Shown here one piece after another: positions 42,107 through 44,929 of a stretch of 44,929 nucleotides of DNA (position 1 is the stretch's first letter; each line of letters starts with the position of its first letter). The notes beneath the pieces are model-generated. The model did no database searches and was not told where the DNA came from. It was given only the letters and a program-made list of their open reading frames with translations. The translations under genes and the position numbers were made by a program. This stretch comes from Senegalimassilia sp003474385 (GTDB lineage Bacteria; Actinomycetota; Coriobacteriia; Coriobacteriales; Eggerthellaceae). The stretch covers positions 1 to 44,929 of the forward strand of contig NZ_QUCY01000022.1 in the NCBI RefSeq assembly GCF_003474385.1, in the 5' to 3' direction.

Positions 42107-42142
42107 TAAAAAAAGAACCGCCAACTTGCGCTGGCGGTTCTT
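42107..42142 (-). terminator. Intrinsic terminator of tRNA-Asn
   Basis: AAGAACCGCCA (42113-42123) and TGGCGGTTCTT (42132-42142) are perfect arms. On the minus strand the stem is followed by a run of seven or more Ts. It begins 10 bases past the tRNA 3' end. Confidence 0.92.
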
Positions 42143-42151
42143 GGAGCTTCA

Positions 42152-42226
42152 TGGCTCCCCGGGTAGGATTCGAACCTACAACCCTCCGGTTAACAGCCGG
42201 ATGCTCTGCCGTTGAGCTACCGAGGA
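42152..42226 (-). tRNA. tRNA-Asn (anticodon GTT)
   Basis: 75 bases. Acceptor TCCTCGG pairs with CCGGGGA (one G-U), D-arm GCTC/GAGC, anticodon arm TCCGG-CTGTTAA-CCGGA with anticodon GTT, variable loop GGGTT, T-arm GTAGG-TTCGAAT-CCTAC, discriminator G and encoded CCA. It stands alone with its own promoter and terminator. Confidence 0.98.
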
Positions 42227-42265
42227 ATTTCATCGGTGCGCTTCGTTTCCTTGGCGCAAGAAAGT

Positions 42266-42317
42266 ATTATAGACATTTCAATTTTCGGCGCAACCCCCTT
42301 TTTTTAAAATTTTTTTC
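42266..42317 (-). promoter_or_regulatory. tRNA-Asn promoter with A/T-rich upstream element
   Basis: Minus-strand TTGCGC (42288-42293), 16-base spacer, perfect TATAAT (42266-42271). Immediately upstream of the -35 (42299-42317) is an unbroken A/T tract in an otherwise GC-rich region, typical of UP elements of stable-RNA promoters. The leader to the tRNA is about 33 bases. Confidence 0.8.
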
Positions 42318-42383
42318 AGCAGCCGATTTCAGGAGGTTGGCTTGATTTGCAAGTTCATCCGGACACTTCGATTTCGCTATCGA

Positions 42384-42409
42384 ACTCAGCAGGACATGTA
42401 CGGCTGAGT
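42384..42409. repeat. Inverted repeat in the spacer beyond the tRNA promoter
   Basis: ACTCAGC and GCTGAGT are perfect 7-base arms with a 12-base loop. The spacer 42318-42536 has no gene. A 12-base word at 42359-42370 (CCGGACACTTCG) is the reverse complement of 2239-2250 in the element upstream of mrp. This may be the terminator region of the membrane protein gene (stop at 42537). Confidence 0.45.
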
Positions 42410-42536
42410 CTGGAGTTGCAGTCGGCCGCGACAGCGCCCAGACGCCGTCGGGCAAATCACAGCCGCCCGCCTTCGCCGCTCAGCAACGCGACGCAAGCGC
42501 CACGCCGGGCACAACCACCGCGCAGCACCACAGGCC

Positions 42537-44929
42537 CTAGTAAATCCCGAACGCGTTCCACAGCAGCACGTTCGCGCCGATCATCAGCACGAGCGAACCG
42601 AACATGAAGTACAGCGCGATGCGGTACACCGACACCGTCTGCCCCGCCACGGCGGCCGATGCCACCGCATGCGCGCCCGCCTGCTGCACGGGCACCTGCG
42701 CATGGGCGCCCAGCTGCGTGGTCCAGCCCTTCGACAGCGGCTCGCTCGAGCGCACCTGCAAAAGCTCCAAAAACGACAGCGCCGCCGCAAGGGCGAAGTA
42801 CAGCCCGAAGTCGCAAATGTAGCGCATAAGGATGCCGGCGCCCTGCAAGTCGAAGATGCACAGCACCACCGCCACGCACACCGCGCAGATCCACAGCGGC
42901 ATGAGGCCCTTCGCCTTCAGGCCGTGGCGGACGCGCGGCAGCGCCAGCAGCACGAGCGTCATGGGATACAAGAAGAAGTAGCCGCCGAACATAGGCTCGT
43001 AGATGGTGACGCCCTGATATGCCGGGTCCATGTAGGTCTGATGCATGAACGGGAACTGGCTGCCCAGCGCCGGAGGCTGGAACAGGTACGCGTACAGGCC
43101 GAACGGGATGCGGTCGGCGTGGAACCCGCGATGCGTCATGTCGTTGGTGGTGAGGTTGTAGTTCGCGCCGAAGTCGAGCGGACTGCCGAAGCGCGCGAAG
43201 TTGTACACCATGACTGCTGCGGCGACCACCAGAAACGGCGTGAGCGCGGCGCGGAAGGCGCCCAGGCAGGCTCGTCGCGCCTGGGCGTTGCCGCGGGCGT
43301 CGCGCAAAAACGGCCAGAACAGCACCAGCCCGAACACAGCGGCCAGCACCATCTGCGGGCGCGCGGCAAGCGTCAGCGCAATGAGCGCCGCACCGGCCAC
43401 CACACGCCTGCGGTCTATGAAACCGCCCGTGGTGCCCGACACCCACAGCCCCAAACCCCAGCTGATCAGGGCCAGGCCCATAGCTTCAGGCAGGAAGTAC
43501 ATGCTGGGCGTGCGCGCCAAGATCAGGCCGCCACCGGCCACGAACATCATGATATCGAGCACAAGCAGCACGCCGATCGACGTGCGAGGGAACCACCGGC
43601 GCGAGATGCGCGTGAGCAGATACGCGATGCCCGCCACGTACGCGCAGTCGCAGATGGCGACGCCAAGCCACGTGGGGAATCCGGTTCCCGTAAGCAACTG
43701 CCACGGGACGTAGAACACCAGACACGGCAGCACACCGAAGTACACGTAGTACTTCCCCTGGTAGTACGCGTGGTCCCACAAGTACGGAACGCCGGCGGAA
43801 TCGCGCGCTGCGGTGTCGTAGGGGTTGTCCATGGCCTGCAGCGCTGCCGAAGGCACGTCGTCCAAGTAGAAGTGCCCCTGAAGCAGCGCCTGGGCGAGCT
43901 TTTGGTACTGGAACTGATTTTCCGTGCTGGCGGTGTGCGTGATGGACAGGAAGTGCGTGTTGGACATGACCAGGATGAAGATGACAACACACTGCACGGC
44001 CACCAACGCGATGACCATCCAGCCCTGACGCGAGATGCGGCCGTCGAACACGCGACTGAACAGGACCGATTGCGGCCGGACGGCGTACAGCGCCAGCAGC
44101 ACCGCCAGAATGTAGGCGAAACGCAGCGGGTCGATGTCGAGCGGCACCTGCTGGTTCAGACCGATTCCCGTCACGGTCACCGAGCCCACGTCGGCCAGGT
44201 TCGTGATCGAGACGTAGATGGAATGACAGTCGCCCGCCGGGTCCAAGCTGATATAGGTGCTGACGGCGTCCTTCGGGTCGACCGAGACCGCCGGCAGCTG
44301 ATAATAGTTCGCATTGCCTTCGTCCTGCAGATACATGACCACCTGCAGCTTGCTGTCGGTAGCCTTCGCGGCGGCAGCGGGATCGTTGAGCTGAGGGGTG
44401 AAGTGGATGCTGCGGACGGTATCGTCAAGGCCCGTGATCTCGAAGTAGTTCGCGGATGCATCGAGCGTCAGCGCGCCTTCGGTACCCGCGGACACGCCGT
44501 TGACCAGATACGTCCCCACCTGCGGGTAGGTCATGGACGTGAAGAAGGCCAGGTTGAAGCCGAACACCTCAATGAGCACGGCGATCAGCACGCAGATGAC
44601 GATGCCGGCGAAGCGCTTGAGCGGGCTGACATAGGCGCCAGCAGATCCGGCGAAGCCCATGTCGCAGGTTTCGGAAGGCGAAGCCCAGCCCTGCTGCGGG
44701 CGCACGGCACCGTGACGGCCGTGACGCGCATACGCGGGCTGCGCAGAGTTGCCGGCATGGGCACCGGCGGCCGCCGAGCCGCCCGGGATACGCATAGTCC
44801 CTGACCCGCCGCGCGACCAGCGGCTATAGGGAGTGTTGCCAGGCTGTGCGGATTGCCCGCCGTAGCCCGCAGGCGCGCCGTTTCGGCCCGCGCCGCGACC
44901 GGCGCCGTAGCCGACGGGTGCGCCGGGAG
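42537..44929 (-). CDS. Large polytopic membrane protein, 5' end outside the window
   Basis: At least 797 residues. The frame is open upstream of the first ATG in the window (44795) to the window edge without a stop, and that part has the same composition (GAPVGYG, GAPAGYG, PYSRWSRGGSG), so the true start is outside. Layout from ATG 44795: a Gly/Ala/His/Pro-rich cytoplasmic region, one membrane helix near residue 65 (GIVICVLIAVLIEVFGFNLA), an extracytoplasmic beta-rich domain of about 130 residues, then about eleven membrane helices, with a large loop near residues 285-345 (HTASTENQFQYQKLAQALLQ, YYQGKYYVYFG). The topology resembles GT-C type glycosyltransferases or membrane polymer enzymes, but I see no diagnostic catalytic motif, so the function is open. 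Confidence 0.85.
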   Translation of the reverse strand, partial: PGAPVGYGAGRGAGRNGAPAGYGGQSAQPGNTPYSRWSRGGSGTMRIPGGSAAAGAHAGNSAQPAYARHGRHGAVRPQQGWASPSETCDMGFAGSAGAYVSPLKRFAGIVICVLIAVLIEVFGFNLAFFTSMTYPQVGTYLVNGVSAGTEGALTLDASANYFEITGLDDTVRSIHFTPQLNDPAAAAKATDSKLQVVMYLQDEGNANYYQLPAVSVDPKDAVSTYISLDPAGDCHSIYVSITNLADVGSVTVTGIGLNQQVPLDIDPLRFAYILAVLLALYAVRPQSVLFSRVFDGRISRQGWMVIALVAVQCVVIFILVMSNTHFLSITHTASTENQFQYQKLAQALLQGHFYLDDVPSAALQAMDNPYDTAARDSAGVPYLWDHAYYQGKYYVYFGVLPCLVFYVPWQLLTGTGFPTWLGVAICDCAYVAGIAYLLTRISRRWFPRTSIGVLLVLDIMMFVAGGGLILARTPSMYFLPEAMGLALISWGLGLWVSGTTGGFIDRRRVVAGAALIALTLAARPQMVLAAVFGLVLFWPFLRDARGNAQARRACLGAFRAALTPFLVVAAAVMVYNFARFGSPLDFGANYNLTTNDMTHRGFHADRIPFGLYAYLFQPPALGSQFPFMHQTYMDPAYQGVTIYEPMFGGYFFLYPMTLVLLALPRVRHGLKAKGLMPLWICAVCVAVVLCIFDLQGAGILMRYICDFGLYFALAAALSFLELLQVRSSEPLSKGWTTQLGAHAQVPVQQAGAHAVASAAVAGQTVSVYRIALYFMFGSLVLMIGANVLLWNAFGIY

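Noticed and set aside
42152..42540. Integration site of a mobile element at tRNA-Asn
   Set aside because: No integrase gene, no duplicated tRNA 3' end and no attachment-type repeat is visible on either side.
42669..44804. 711-codon plus-strand open frame
   Set aside because: It is antisense to the polytopic membrane protein; His/Arg/Gln-rich with no membrane segments or motif.
1..44929. CRISPR arrays, insertion sequences or prophage genes
   Set aside because: No regularly spaced direct repeats of CRISPR size, no transposase and no phage structural gene were seen.

Overview
The window is GC-rich (about 60-65% by eye), has no rRNA, and reads as a chromosomal segment of a host-associated anaerobic actinobacterium, most probably a member of the Eggerthellaceae (Coriobacteriia). 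This is inferred from a Tat-exported molybdopterin oxidoreductase operon, a choloylglycine-hydrolase family enzyme, frequent GTG/TTG starts, and the general sequence style. I could not run a search to confirm the taxon.

Layout. 1-400: a gene-free, A-loop-rich stretch that looks like a structured RNA, followed by a small PGPG-type membrane protein (403-768). 769-3300: an intergenic region with short repeats, a choloylglycine hydrolase family enzyme, a repeat-bearing spacer, and the Mrp/NBP35 Fe-S ATPase. 3520-7017: a large secreted M6-family metalloprotease with a C-terminal sorting signal. 7211-14498: a respiratory module made of two divergent regulators with tandem winged-helix domains, then a Mo/W-bisPGD catalytic subunit, a four-cluster ferredoxin subunit, a polytopic membrane anchor, a TorD-type chaperone and a small membrane protein. 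14611-19120 (minus strand): gpsA, plsY, der and a DUF512/PDZ radical-SAM-like protein. 19223-30293 (minus strand): a LytTR regulator with a degenerate receiver, ispH, the overlapping operon tyrA-aroA-cmk-plsC, then rluB, scpB, scpA and a site-2 protease homologue, and serC.

30600-34872 (plus strand): a de novo NAD operon, nadA-nadB-nadC-niaR, preceded by a perfect 13-bp inverted repeat. It ends with the 3H-domain repressor gene, so it is probably autoregulated. nadB and niaR both carry the same 12-bp in-frame repeat. 34877-39245 (minus strand): a translationally coupled three-gene signalling module (octad-repeat single-pass membrane protein, Ser/Thr kinase with four membrane segments, FHA protein). 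39285-41991: trmL and an ABC-F ATPase. 42152-42226: tRNA-Asn(GTT) with its own promoter, A/T-rich upstream element and terminator. 42537-44929: a large polytopic membrane protein whose reading frame stays open to the window edge, so it is 5'-truncated here.

How the genes work together. Phospholipid genes (gpsA, plsY, plsC), aromatic amino-acid genes (tyrA, aroA), isoprenoid (ispH), cofactor (nadABC), chromosome segregation (scpAB) and ribosome/tRNA genes (der, rluB, trmL) form a housekeeping backbone. The less ordinary parts are the leading RNA candidate, the molybdoenzyme module with its paired regulators, the kinase/FHA/octad-repeat module, the pseudo-receiver LytTR regulator and the shared 12-bp repeats.
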